A DNA stretch of 9,684 nt from Myxococcales bacterium (GTDB lineage Bacteria > Myxococcota > Myxococcia > Myxococcales > Anaeromyxobacteraceae): the NCBI GenBank assembly GCA_021784995.1, contig JAJYHA010000313.1, positions 1-9,684 of the forward strand, written 5' to 3'. The notes under the pieces were generated by a model. The model was not told where the DNA came from, ran no database searches, and saw only the letters and a list, made by a program, of their open reading frames with translations. Positions 1-7,265 of this stretch are shown piece after piece (the first letter of the stretch is position 1; each line of letters opens with the position of its first letter). A program made the translations under genes and the position numbers.

Positions 1-287
1 TCGGGCGCGCGGCCGACGTGATGCTGAAGGAGCGGCGGCCGCTCGTGCTCTGCCTGCGCGAGGCGCCGCTCTCGCTCGTCCACGCGCGGGCGATGGTGCA
101 GGTGGTGGAGGCCGGCGCGGTCGTCGTCCCGGCCTCGCCCAGCTTCTACTCGGGGCCGCGCGACGTCGGGGAGCTGGTGGACACGGTGGTGGCCCGCCTG
201 CTCGACCGGCTGGGCATCCCGAACGAGCTCATGCGCCGGTGGGAGGGCATCTCGCCGCGCGCCCGGATGGAGCCGGTGGAGGACTGA
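1..287 (+). CDS. ubiX: Flavin prenyltransferase UbiX (3' end only)
   Basis: This is the C-terminal ~95 residues of a UbiX-family enzyme. UbiX joins dimethylallyl phosphate to reduced FMN to make prenylated FMN, the cofactor of UbiD-type decarboxylases. The frame is open to the left edge, so the GTG/ATG codons at 18-23 are internal, not starts. The visible part has the family signature MLKERRPLVL, then REAPLS, then PASPSFY. Compared with Pseudomonas UbiX as I remember its numbering, the spacing of key residues matches exactly: Arg122 (codon 6-8), Lys129 (27-29), Glu140 (60-62), Tyr169 (147-149), Arg185 (195-197) and Trp200 (240-242). Its position at the head of futalosine-pathway genes suggests it serves the UbiD-like decarboxylase (MqnL) of that pathway, where UbiX homologues are called MqnM. 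The end of the gene carries a strong GGAGG (278-282) for mqnE, whose start lies 3 bases after this stop. Confidence 0.93.
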   Translation, partial: GRAADVMLKERRPLVLCLREAPLSLVHARAMVQVVEAGAVVVPASPSFYSGPRDVGELVDTVVARLLDRLGIPNELMRRWEGISPRARMEPVED

Positions 288-290
288 ACC

Positions 291-1469
291 ATGCTCTCGA
301 ACCTCGCCCACCGCGCGCTCGAGCGCGCCGGCCTGGCCGACGTCCGCGACAGGGTCCTGGCGGGGGAGCGCCTCGCCGAGGCCGACGCGGTGCGCCTGCT
401 CGAGACGAGCGACCTCGCCGCGCTGGGCGCGCTCGCGAACCACGTCCGCGAGCGGCGCCACGGCGACCTCACCTTCTACAACAAGAACGTCCACCTCAAC
501 TTCACCAACGTCTGCGTCGCCTCCTGCAAGTTCTGCTCCTTCGCGCGCCCGGACGATCGCACCGCCAGCGAGGGCTACACCATGAGCCTCGACGAGGCGG
601 TGGAGCACGTCCTCTCCAGGCGCGACCTCGGCATCACCGAGGTCCACATCGTGAACGGGCTCCACCCCGACCTGCCCTTCGACTTCTACCTGGAGGTCCC
701 GCGGCGCATCCACGCGGCGTGGCCGGAGCTGCGCATCAAGGGCTACACGGCGGTCGAGATCCACTTCTTCGCCGAGAAGTTCGGGAAGAGCTACGAGGAG
801 GTCCTGCGAGCGCTCCAGGCGGCGGGCGTGGAGACGCTGCCGGGCGGCGGCGCCGAGATCTTCGCCCGGCGCGTGCGCCGGAAGCTCTGCGACGACAAGG
901 CCACCGCCGAGCAGTGGCTGGAGGTCCACCGGGTGGCGCACCGCCTGGGCATGAAGACCAACGCCACCATGCTGTACGGCACCATCGAGACGCTGGCCGA
1001 GCGCGTGGACCACATGGCGCGGCTGCGCGCGCTGCAGGACGAGACGGGCGGGTTCCAGGTCTTCATCCCGCTCGCGTTCCACCCGGAGCACAACATGATC
1101 GGCAAGGCCTTCCCCAAGCCGACCGGGTACGACGGGCTGCGCACCTTCGCCGCCGCCCGCCTCTTCCTCGACAACTTCGACCACGTGAAGGCCTACTGGG
1201 TCATGCTGGGCGAGCGGCTGGCCCAGGCCTCGCTCAGCTTCGGCGTGGACGACCTCGACGGGACGGTCCTCGAGGAGCGCATCTACCACATGGCCGGCGC
1301 ACGGACCCCGCAGGCCCTGGGCGAGGGACAGCTCCACCGCCTGATCCGCAGCGCCGGCCGGATCCCCGCCGAGCGCGACAGCCTCTACAACGTCCTCCGC
1401 GTGCACGGCCCCGCCGCCGCGCCGGCGGCCACGCCCGGCGCGCCGCCCAGCCCGTCCGCCGCCGCCTAG
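291..1469 (+). CDS. mqnE: Aminodeoxyfutalosine synthase MqnE (radical SAM)
   Basis: MqnE is a cytosolic radical SAM enzyme that adds the 5'-deoxyadenosyl radical to 3-[(1-carboxyvinyl)oxy]benzoate, giving 6-amino-6-deoxyfutalosine, the second step of the futalosine route to menaquinone. The 392-residue protein has the [4Fe-4S] motif CxxxCxxC at Cys75, Cys79 and Cys82 inside NVCVASCKFCSFAR. Other family signatures are NGLHPDLP (122-129), LPGGGAEIF (183-191), LQDETGGFQ (248-256), IYHMAGA (331-337) and RDSLYNVLR (362-370). Length fits the family, apart from a low-complexity Ala/Pro tail from about residue 373. The ATG at 291 is supported by GGAGG at 278-282, eight bases upstream. It lies 3 bases after ubiX and 12 bases before the MqnA-MqnC gene, so it is surely cotranscribed with them. 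It is homologous to MqnC, but the order of motifs and the HMAGA stretch assign it to MqnE. Confidence 0.96.
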   Translation: MLSNLAHRALERAGLADVRDRVLAGERLAEADAVRLLETSDLAALGALANHVRERRHGDLTFYNKNVHLNFTNVCVASCKFCSFARPDDRTASEGYTMSLDEAVEHVLSRRDLGITEVHIVNGLHPDLPFDFYLEVPRRIHAAWPELRIKGYTAVEIHFFAEKFGKSYEEVLRALQAAGVETLPGGGAEIFARRVRRKLCDDKATAEQWLEVHRVAHRLGMKTNATMLYGTIETLAERVDHMARLRALQDETGGFQVFIPLAFHPEHNMIGKAFPKPTGYDGLRTFAAARLFLDNFDHVKAYWVMLGERLAQASLSFGVDDLDGTVLEERIYHMAGARTPQALGEGQLHRLIRSAGRIPAERDSLYNVLRVHGPAAAPAATPGAPPSPSAAA

Positions 1470-1481
1470 CGGGGATCCCTC

Positions 1482-3359
1482 ATGCCCAAGCTCCGCGCCT
1501 CCGCCGTCTCCTTCCTCAACGCCCGCCCGCTCACGGTGGCCCTCGAGCGCTCCGACCGCGTCGAGCTGCACCTCGAGGAGCCGGCCGTCTCCGCGGCCCT
1601 GCTCGACCGCGGCGAGGTCGACGTGGCCCTCCTCCCCGTCGGCGCCCTGGCCGGCAAGGACTACGAGATCGTCCCCGGCATCGGGATCGGCGCCGACGGC
1701 CCGGTCTCGACCGTGCTGCTCGTGGGCGAGCAGTCGCCCGTGGTGTGGGACGAGGTCTTCCTCGACACCGCCTCGCGGACCTCCCAGATCCTCTCCAAGA
1801 TCGTCCTCGCGGCGCGCGGGGTCCACCCCAGGTTCACGCCCCTCCCCGCCCTCGAGGGCGTCGCCGCGGCGCGCGGGACCAAGGGCGCGCTCGTCATCGG
1901 CGACCGCGCCTTCGACGTGCACGCCAACCACGTCCTCGACCTGGCGCGCGAGTGGAACCACCTCACCGGGCTCCCCATGGTCTTCGCGGTGTGGGCGGCG
2001 CGCCCCGGCGTGCTCGCGCCGGAGGACGTGGCGGAGCTGGCCCGCGCCGCGCGGGAGGGGCTGGGCCTGCGCACCGAGATCGCGCAGCAGTTCGCTCGCG
2101 AGCGCGGCGCCGACCCGGAGCGCTACCGGCGTTACCTCACGCAGCGGCTCCGGTACGGCCTCGGCCCCCACGAGCTGCAGGGCGTCGAGGCGTTCCTCGC
2201 CCGCGCCGCCGAGCTGGGCTTCGCGCCGCCCACCACCCTCCGCTTCGCGGACGACGTGATCCGGCGGCCGCGCGCGCGGCACCGCGCCTCCCTCGACACC
2301 GCGCTCCAGAAGGGGGCGGACGGCGAGCGGCTCGACGCGGAGGAGGCGGAGCTGCTCGACGAGCGGGCCCCGCTGCTCGAGCTGGGGCTGGCGGCCGACG
2401 CGCGCCGGCGCGCGCTCCACCCCGGGGGCGTGGTCACCTACATCGTCTCGCGGAACGTCAACTACACCAACGTCTGCACGACGGCCTGCCACTTCTGCGC
2501 CTTCTACCGCCCGCGCGGCCACCGCGAGGCCTACGTGCTCACGCGCGAGCAGCTGGCGGAGAAGATCGAGGGCACCCTGGCGGTGGGCGGGATCGAGCTG
2601 CTGCTGCAGGGCGGCCTGCACCCCGACCTGGGCATCGAGTGGTACGAGGACCTCTTCCGCTGGGTGCGGGCGACCTATCCCCGCATCAACCTGCACGCCC
2701 TCTCTCCCGAGGAGATCTGGCACATCGCGCGGATCAGCGGGCTGCCGCTCGACGCCACCCTCCGCCGCCTGGTGGCGGCCGGGCTCGACTCCATCCCGGG
2801 CGGCGGGGCCGAGATCCTGGACGACGAGGTCCGCCAGCGCATCGCGCCCCTCAAGTGCTCCACCGACGAGTGGCTCACCGTCATGCGCGCGGCCCACCGC
2901 CAGGGGCTCCGCTCCACCGGCACCATGATGTTCGGGGTGGGCGAGGAGCCGCGCCACCGGACCGCGCACCTCCTCCGGCTCCGCGAGCTGCAGGACGAGA
3001 CGCACGGGTTCACCGCCTTCATCTGCTGGACCTTCCAGCCCGACCACACGCGCCTCGCGCCCGGGGACAACGGGGCCCACGCCTACCTGCGCGAGAACGC
3101 CGTGGCGCGCCTCGTCCTCGACAACGTGCCCAACCTCCAGGCCTCGTGGGTCACCATGGGCGGCGGCGTGGCGCAGGCGGCGCTGCACATGGGCTGCAAC
3201 GACTTCGGCCAGGTCATGATCGAGGAGAACGTCGTCTCGGCCGCCGGGACCACGTTCCAGATGGACTCCGAGGAGGTCGAGCGGCACATCCGCGGCGCGG
3301 GGTTCACGCCGCGGCGGCGCAACATGCGCTACGAGTGGCTCCCGGAGCGGGCCGCATGA
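1482..3359 (+). CDS. mqnA/mqnC: Fused chorismate dehydratase MqnA - cyclic dehypoxanthinylfutalosine synthase MqnC
   Basis: One 625-residue open frame carries two complete futalosine-pathway enzymes. Residues ~1-252 are MqnA, a periplasmic-binding-protein-like fold that dehydrates chorismate to 3-[(1-carboxyvinyl)oxy]benzoate: SAVSFLNARPL (7-17), GEVDVALLPVGAL (44-56), SRTSQILSK (98-106), GDRAF (140-144), EWNHLTGLPMVFAVWA (157-172) and LRYGLGPHELQGVEAFL (223-239). Residues ~268-625 are MqnC, a radical SAM enzyme that cyclises dehypoxanthinylfutalosine: CxxxCxxC at Cys332, Cys336 and Cys339 (NVCTTACHFCAFYRP), LLQGGLHPDLGIEWYED (374-390), SIPGGGAEIL (437-446), GTMMFGVGE (480-488) and GCNDFGQVMIEENV (571-584). 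The join is only about 15 residues, basic (RRPRARHR), with nothing obviously lost from either domain. A GTG at 2256 is in frame in the join but lacks a clear Shine-Dalgarno. GGGGA (1471-1475) precedes the chosen ATG. No signal peptide; cytosolic. Confidence 0.95.
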   Translation: MPKLRASAVSFLNARPLTVALERSDRVELHLEEPAVSAALLDRGEVDVALLPVGALAGKDYEIVPGIGIGADGPVSTVLLVGEQSPVVWDEVFLDTASRTSQILSKIVLAARGVHPRFTPLPALEGVAAARGTKGALVIGDRAFDVHANHVLDLAREWNHLTGLPMVFAVWAARPGVLAPEDVAELARAAREGLGLRTEIAQQFARERGADPERYRRYLTQRLRYGLGPHELQGVEAFLARAAELGFAPPTTLRFADDVIRRPRARHRASLDTALQKGADGERLDAEEAELLDERAPLLELGLAADARRRALHPGGVVTYIVSRNVNYTNVCTTACHFCAFYRPRGHREAYVLTREQLAEKIEGTLAVGGIELLLQGGLHPDLGIEWYEDLFRWVRATYPRINLHALSPEEIWHIARISGLPLDATLRRLVAAGLDSIPGGGAEILDDEVRQRIAPLKCSTDEWLTVMRAAHRQGLRSTGTMMFGVGEEPRHRTAHLLRLRELQDETHGFTAFICWTFQPDHTRLAPGDNGAHAYLRENAVARLVLDNVPNLQASWVTMGGGVAQAALHMGCNDFGQVMIEENVVSAAGTTFQMDSEEVERHIRGAGFTPRRRNMRYEWLPERAA

Positions 3360-4633
3360 GCGGGGCGGCCGACCCGGCCCGGGCGGCGCGCGTCTACGCC
3401 GCGCCCGTCCTCTTCCTCGGCCGGCCGGCGGAGCCTGGCGGCCGCGCCCGCTTCCTCCGCGACGCCGCCGTCGCGCTCGAGGGAGACGTGATCGTCGCGG
3501 CGGGGCCGCGGGCCGAGATCGAGGCGCGCCACGGAGCGGCGCGCCGGCTCGACGCGGTTCTGCTCCCCGCGCTGGTGAACGCGCACACCCACCTCGAGCT
3601 GTCGCACCTGCGCGGCCGCGTCGACGGCGGGGACGGCCTGGCCGCCTGGGTGGGCCGCCTCCTGGCCGCGCGCGGCGCGGAGGTGACGCCGGCCTGGCAG
3701 GCTCCGGCGCCGGCGGCGCGCGAGGAGGCGCTGGCCCTGGCGATGGAGGAGCTGGAGCGCGCGGGCGTCGCCGCCGTGGGCGAGGTGACCAACACGCTGG
3801 CGGCGCTGCCTCACCTGGCCCGGGCGGGGCTGGCCGGCACGCTCTTCCACGAGGTGTTCGGCTTCTCCCCGGGTCGGATCGCCACCGCGCTCGCGCAGGC
3901 GGAGGAGGCGAGGCGGTCGGCGGGCCCGGTCGCGCACGGCCTCCGGATCTGCCTCTCCCCTCACGCGGTCTACTCCACCAACCCCCGCGTCCTGGGGGAG
4001 CTGCTGCGGGCCGGCCCGGCGTCCGTCCACCTTGCGGAGGACCCGGCCGAGCGGACCTTCTGCGCCGAGGGCGCGGGTCCGTTCGCCGCCATGAACCGCA
4101 GCCTCGGCGCGCGCGAGCTGGCGCCGGTGGGCCGGTCGTCCGTGGCGGTGGCGGCGCCCCACCTCGGCCCCTCCTCGCTCGCCGTCCACGCGGTCGACGT
4201 GGACGCGGAGGACCTCGCCGCCCTGGCGCGCAGCCGCGCCACGGTCGTGCTCTGCCCCCGCTCCAACCTGCACATCGGGGGGCGGCTGCCACGGCTCCCG
4301 GCCCTCCTCGCGGCCGGGATCCCGCTCGCGGTCGGCACCGACTCGCTCGCCTCGGCGCCCTCGCTCTCGCCGCTCGCCGAGCTCGCCGTCCTGGCGGACG
4401 CCTTCCCGGATCTCGAGCCGGAGCGCCTCCTCCCGCTGGCCTGGAACGGCGAGGCGGTGGGGGCGCCCACCGTCGGCCGCGTCGCGCCCGGCGCCGCGCC
4501 CGGCCTCCTGGCGGCGCCCGCGGCGGGGAGCGATCCCTCCCTCGACCCCGCCCGCTGGCTCGTCCAGGCGTTCGGCGCCGCGGAGCAGCCCTTCCGGTGG
4601 CTGGCGCGCCACCGCCCGGAGGCCCTGGCATGA
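3356..4633 (+). CDS. mqnX: Amidohydrolase, probable aminodeoxyfutalosine deaminase
   Basis: A 425-residue metal-dependent amidohydrolase of the ATZ/TRZ (cytosine-deaminase-like) type. By context it should deaminate aminodeoxyfutalosine to futalosine and ammonia, feeding MqnB. Visible metal and catalytic motifs, in order: NAHTHLELS with His77 and His79; SPHAVYST (201-208); HLAED with His225; HAVDVD with His278; and GTDSLAS with Asp329. Short N- and C-terminal beta segments flank the barrel; the C-terminal one (GRVAPGAAPGLLAAP, ~374-388) lacks the usual Asp of GxxADLV. The start is the ATG at 3356, overlapping the previous stop as ATGA, with GGAG at 3344-3347 eight bases upstream. The same frame is open back to 239, but that part is a shadow of mqnE and mqnA/mqnC. 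The amidohydrolase class alone would also fit adenosine, S-adenosylhomocysteine or 5'-deoxyadenosine deaminase; the operon decides. Amidohydrolases acting on aminodeoxyfutalosine are known in other bacteria with this pathway. Confidence 0.85.
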   Translation: MSGAADPARAARVYAAPVLFLGRPAEPGGRARFLRDAAVALEGDVIVAAGPRAEIEARHGAARRLDAVLLPALVNAHTHLELSHLRGRVDGGDGLAAWVGRLLAARGAEVTPAWQAPAPAAREEALALAMEELERAGVAAVGEVTNTLAALPHLARAGLAGTLFHEVFGFSPGRIATALAQAEEARRSAGPVAHGLRICLSPHAVYSTNPRVLGELLRAGPASVHLAEDPAERTFCAEGAGPFAAMNRSLGARELAPVGRSSVAVAAPHLGPSSLAVHAVDVDAEDLAALARSRATVVLCPRSNLHIGGRLPRLPALLAAGIPLAVGTDSLASAPSLSPLAELAVLADAFPDLEPERLLPLAWNGEAVGAPTVGRVAPGAAPGLLAAPAAGSDPSLDPARWLVQAFGAAEQPFRWLARHRPEALA

Positions 4634-5499
4634 CCGTCGCGGCGCTCTCGCGCATGGTGAAGTTCGAGCACTCGCTCTTCGCGCTGCCCTTCGCGGCCAG
4701 CGCGGTGGCGCTGGTGGCCCGCGACGTCCGGCTCGACCCGTCGCGCCTGGCCCTGGTGGCCCTGGCCGTGGTCGCCGCACGCACGGCCGCCATGGCGATG
4801 AACCGCCTCGCGGACCGCGCGTTCGACGCCGCCAACCCGCGGACGCTGCGGCGCGAGCTCGTCACGGGGGAGGTGTCGGTCCGCGCGGCCTGGCTCCTGC
4901 TCGCCGGGAGCGCGGCCGCCTTCGTGGGGCTGGCCTGGGCCGTCCGGCCCCTGTGCGGCGCGCTCGCGGCGCCCGTGCTGGCGATCCTCCTCGGCTACTC
5001 CTACGCCAAGCGCTTCACCTGGGCCGTGCACCTGTGGCTGGGGGTGGCCCAGGCGCTGGGGCCCATCGGCGTCGCCATCGCGCTGACCGGCGACGCGTCC
5101 GCGCCCGCCGTCGTCCTCGGCCTGGGGGTGGGCGCCTGGGTGGCCGGCTTCGACGTGCTCTACGCGCTGCAGGACCTCGACTTCGACCGCGGGGCGCGGC
5201 TCCACTCCATCCCGGCGCGCTTCGGCGTGCGCGGCGCCCTGGCCTGGTCGCGGGCGCTCCACGCCCTCGCCGCGGTGGCCATCGCCGCGGCGGGGCTCAT
5301 GGCGGGTCGCGGCGCAGCCTGGCTCGCCGGCGCCGTCCTGATGGCGGCGCTCCTCGCCGGCGAGCACCTCTACGCCGCGCCCGGCGGCGCGCTGCGGCGG
5401 GAGCGCATCGGCGCCGCCTTCTTCCAGTTCAACGCGCTCGCGTCGGTGGCCTTCGCGGCCTGCGCGCTGGCCGACCTGGCGCTGCGGACCCGACCATGA
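4630..5499 (+). CDS. mqnP: UbiA-family prenyltransferase (MqnP-like, menaquinone)
   Basis: A 289-residue integral membrane prenyltransferase, expected to attach the polyprenyl chain to the dihydroxynaphthoate ring at the inner membrane. The first Asp-rich motif is MNRLADRAFDAANPRT (57-72) with Asn58, Asp62 and Asp66. The second is GFDVLYALQDLDFDRG (173-188) with Asp175, Asp182 and Asp186, followed by LHSIPARFG (191-199). These bind Mg2+-diphosphate in the family. I see about nine hydrophobic spans, near residues 15-31, 40-57, 85-104, 108-125, 132-152, 159-180, 208-224, 229-246 and 264-284. The ATG at 4630 overlaps the deaminase stop as ATGA, with GGAGG at 4618-4622. An in-frame ATG at 4597 would add 11 Pro/Gly-rich residues and is unlikely. 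The family alone would also fit 4-hydroxybenzoate prenyltransferase (UbiA); the mqn context and QDLDFD...LHSIPARFG favour the menaquinone role. Confidence 0.9.
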   Translation: MTVAALSRMVKFEHSLFALPFAASAVALVARDVRLDPSRLALVALAVVAARTAAMAMNRLADRAFDAANPRTLRRELVTGEVSVRAAWLLLAGSAAAFVGLAWAVRPLCGALAAPVLAILLGYSYAKRFTWAVHLWLGVAQALGPIGVAIALTGDASAPAVVLGLGVGAWVAGFDVLYALQDLDFDRGARLHSIPARFGVRGALAWSRALHALAAVAIAAAGLMAGRGAAWLAGAVLMAALLAGEHLYAAPGGALRRERIGAAFFQFNALASVAFAACALADLALRTRP

Positions 5500-6083
5500 C
5501 CACCGAACTCACGCTCACCACCCGCCCCGGCTCCCACGCGCTCCAGCGGGCCGAGCTGGCCGTGGCCGACGCGGTGGGCGAGCTGATGGAGCTGTGGGGG
5601 TTCCGGCGGCAGCTCGGCCGCATCTGGGCCGTGCTCTTCCTCTCCGAGCGTCCGCTGGCGGCGCCCGCGCTCTGCGAGCGGCTGCAGATCTCCACCGGGC
5701 TGCTCTCCATGAGCCTCACCGAGCTGCGCGGCTGGGGGGTGGTCCGCAGCGTGACGGTGGCCGGCGACCGCAAGGAGCACTTCGAGGCGGAGACCCACAT
5801 CTGGTCGCTGGTCCGGCGGGTGCTGGCCGACCGCGAGCGGCACGCCATCGACCGGGCGCTGGAGACCGTGGAGCACGCGCTGCGCCAGGTGCGGGGCGCG
5901 CTCGCCGACGTCGACCCGGCCGTGAAGTCCGCGGCCCGCTTCCGGCTCGAGCGCCTCGAGCAGCTCGGCCAGCTCTGCCGCGTGGGCCAGACGCTCCTGC
6001 GGGTGCTGCTGGACAGCGCGCGGGTGGACGTCGCGCCGCTCAAGCTCCTCTCCGAGGCGCTGGGCGGGCGCCGCGGCGGGTAG
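5496..6083 (+). CDS. GbsR/MarR-type winged-helix transcriptional regulator
   Basis: A 195-residue DNA-binding protein. A winged helix-turn-helix spans about residues 36-100: the helix pair is ALCERLQISTGLLSMSLTEL (58-77), followed by RGWGVVRSV and a wing GDRKEHFEAE (90-99), which resembles the GbsR-like branch of MarR proteins. After it come two long, charged helices (about 104-137 and 142-172) likely used for dimerisation. No ligand domain or metal-binding Cys cluster is visible; Cys60 and Cys161 are isolated. The start is the ATG at 5496, overlapping the mqnP stop as ATGA; the Shine-Dalgarno is weak, so translation probably depends on the upstream gene. An open frame back to 4953 is a shadow of mqnP. 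Its place as last gene of the menaquinone cluster suggests control of this operon or of quinone-linked respiration, but no target site is visible here and the effector is unknown. Confidence 0.85.
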   Translation: MTTELTLTTRPGSHALQRAELAVADAVGELMELWGFRRQLGRIWAVLFLSERPLAAPALCERLQISTGLLSMSLTELRGWGVVRSVTVAGDRKEHFEAETHIWSLVRRVLADRERHAIDRALETVEHALRQVRGALADVDPAVKSAARFRLERLEQLGQLCRVGQTLLRVLLDSARVDVAPLKLLSEALGGRRGG

Positions 6084-6095
6084 CGCCGGCGGCTC

Positions 6096-6129
6096 CTCCT
6101 TGCCCCGGCGGGGTGGGGACGGTAAGGAG
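6096..6129 (+). promoter_or_regulatory. prfA ribosome binding site in a possible hairpin
   Basis: The 54-base gap between the regulator and prfA holds a strong Shine-Dalgarno, AAGGAG (6124-6129), eight bases before the prfA ATG. Its exact reverse complement CTCCTT lies upstream at 6096-6101. Between them CCCC (6103-6106) can pair with GGGG at 6110-6113 or at 6115-6118. If the stem forms in mRNA it would mask the ribosome binding site. There is no T-run after it, so it does not look like a terminator, and no AT-rich -10 element is visible in the gap. The pairing is seen in the sequence; its use is inference. Confidence 0.4.
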
Positions 6130-6137
6130 AGGCCGGC

Positions 6138-7253
6138 ATGCTCTCCCCCGAGGTCCTGAAGAAGCTCGACGACATCGCGGTGCGGTTCGAGGAGCTGACG
6201 CGGCAGCTCTCCGACCCGGCCGTGCACGCGTCGGGCGACCGTTACCGGAAGGTGGCCAAGGAGCGCGCCGGCCTGGAGCCGACCGTGGTGGCGCTGCAGG
6301 GCTACCGGTCGCTCCTGCGCGACCTGGCCGACAACGAGGCGCTGCTGGCCGAGAAGGACGCGGAGCTGCGCGAGATGGCCCGGGAGGAGCTGGCGGCGCT
6401 CCGCCCCCGCCTCGAGCCGGCCGAGGAGCAGCTCAAGCTCTTCCTCGTCCCCAGGGACCCGAACGACGAGAAGGACGTGATCGTCGAGATCCGCGCCGGC
6501 GCGGGCGGCGACGAGGCGGGCCTCTTCGCCGCCGAGCTGCTCCGCATGTACCTGCGGTTCGCGGAGCGGCGCGGCTGGCGGTGCGAGCTGGCCGACACCT
6601 CCCCCGGCAACCTGGGCGGGGTGAAGGAGGCGACCGTCACCATCACCGGGGACGCCGTCTACTCCTCGCTCAAGTACGAGTCGGGCGTGCACCGCGTCCA
6701 GCGCGTCCCCGCCACCGAGGCGCAGGGCCGCATCCACACCTCCACGGTCACGGTGGCCGTCATGCCCGAGGCCGAGGACATCGACATCCAGATCAACCCC
6801 GCCGACCTCGAGCTGGACGTGTTCCGCTCCACCGGCGCGGGCGGCCAGTCGGTGAACACGACCGACTCCGCGGTCCGCATCACGCACAGGCCCACCGGCG
6901 TGGTGGTGAAGTGCCAGCAGGAGAAGTCGCAGCTCAAGAACCGCTCCATGGCCATGAAGATGCTGCGGGCCAAGCTCTACGAGATGGAGCTGGAGCGGCA
7001 GCGCAGCGCGCGCGACGCGACGCGCAGGAGCCAGGTCGGCTCCGGCGACCGCTCCGAGAAGATCCGGACCTACAACTTCCCGCAGGATCGCCTCACCGAC
7101 CACCGCGTCAACTACACCCGGCACAACCTCCCGGCGATCCTGGACGGCGACATCCAGGACGTGGTCGAGGCGTGCCGCACCCACTTCGCGGCCGAGGCGC
7201 TGCGCGACGCCTCCCGCGAGGAGAGGCCCCCGTCGCCGGAGAAGCGGGCCTAG
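6138..7253 (+). CDS. prfA: Peptide chain release factor 1 (RF1)
   Basis: RF1 reads UAA and UAG in the ribosomal A site and triggers hydrolysis of the peptidyl-tRNA. The 371-residue protein is of full family length. Domain 1 is the helical N-terminal part (~1-105). The codon-reading tripeptide is Pro-Ala-Thr at 191-193 in [18 protein letters not shown], which marks RF1; RF2 would have Ser-Pro-Phe. The catalytic GGQ is at 235-237 in [17 protein letters not shown], and [10 protein letters not shown] (121-130) is also typical. The C-terminus has the expected [18 protein letters not shown] (306-323). The start at 6138 is fixed by AAGGAG eight bases upstream. The next gene is prmC, whose product methylates Gln237, a common pairing. 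It could be read through from the menaquinone operon, since no terminator is seen before it. Confidence 0.98.
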   Translation: MLSPEVLKKLDDIAVRFEELTRQLSDPAVHASGDRYRKVAKERAGLEPTVVALQGYRSLLRDLADNEALLAEKDAELREMAREELAALRPRLEPAEEQLKLFLVPRDPNDEKDVIVEIRAGAGGDEAGLFAAELLRMYLRFAERRGWRCELADTSPGNLGGVKEATVTITGDAVYSSLKYESGVHRVQRVPATEAQGRIHTSTVTVAVMPEAEDIDIQINPADLELDVFRSTGAGGQSVNTTDSAVRITHRPTGVVVKCQQEKSQLKNRSMAMKMLRAKLYEMELERQRSARDATRRSQVGSGDRSEKIRTYNFPQDRLTDHRVNYTRHNLPAILDGDIQDVVEACRTHFAAEALRDASREERPPSPEKRA

Positions 7254-7265
7254 CGTGGCGGATCC

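Noticed and set aside
239..3355. Very long open frame continuous with the deaminase gene (1464 codons in total)
   Set aside because: This part is an out-of-phase shadow of mqnE and mqnA/mqnC: Arg/Pro/Gly/Ala-rich with no recognisable domain. The true gene starts at 3356.
4597..4629. Upstream ATG for mqnP
   Set aside because: It would add 11 Pro/Gly-rich residues overlapping the deaminase. The ATG at 4630 has GGAGG at the right distance and matches the family N-terminus.
3329..5367. Two long minus-strand open frames opposite the deaminase and mqnP
   Set aside because: Both are rich in Arg/Gly/Pro/Ala, lack motifs, and oppose genes with clear family signatures.
6103..6113. CCCC-GGC-GGGG as a terminator of the menaquinone operon
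   Set aside because: The stem is only 4 bp and no T-run follows, so it does not fit an intrinsic terminator.
5370..7184. 604-codon open frame on the minus strand
   Set aside because: Antisense shadow of the regulator and prfA; no domain and biased composition.
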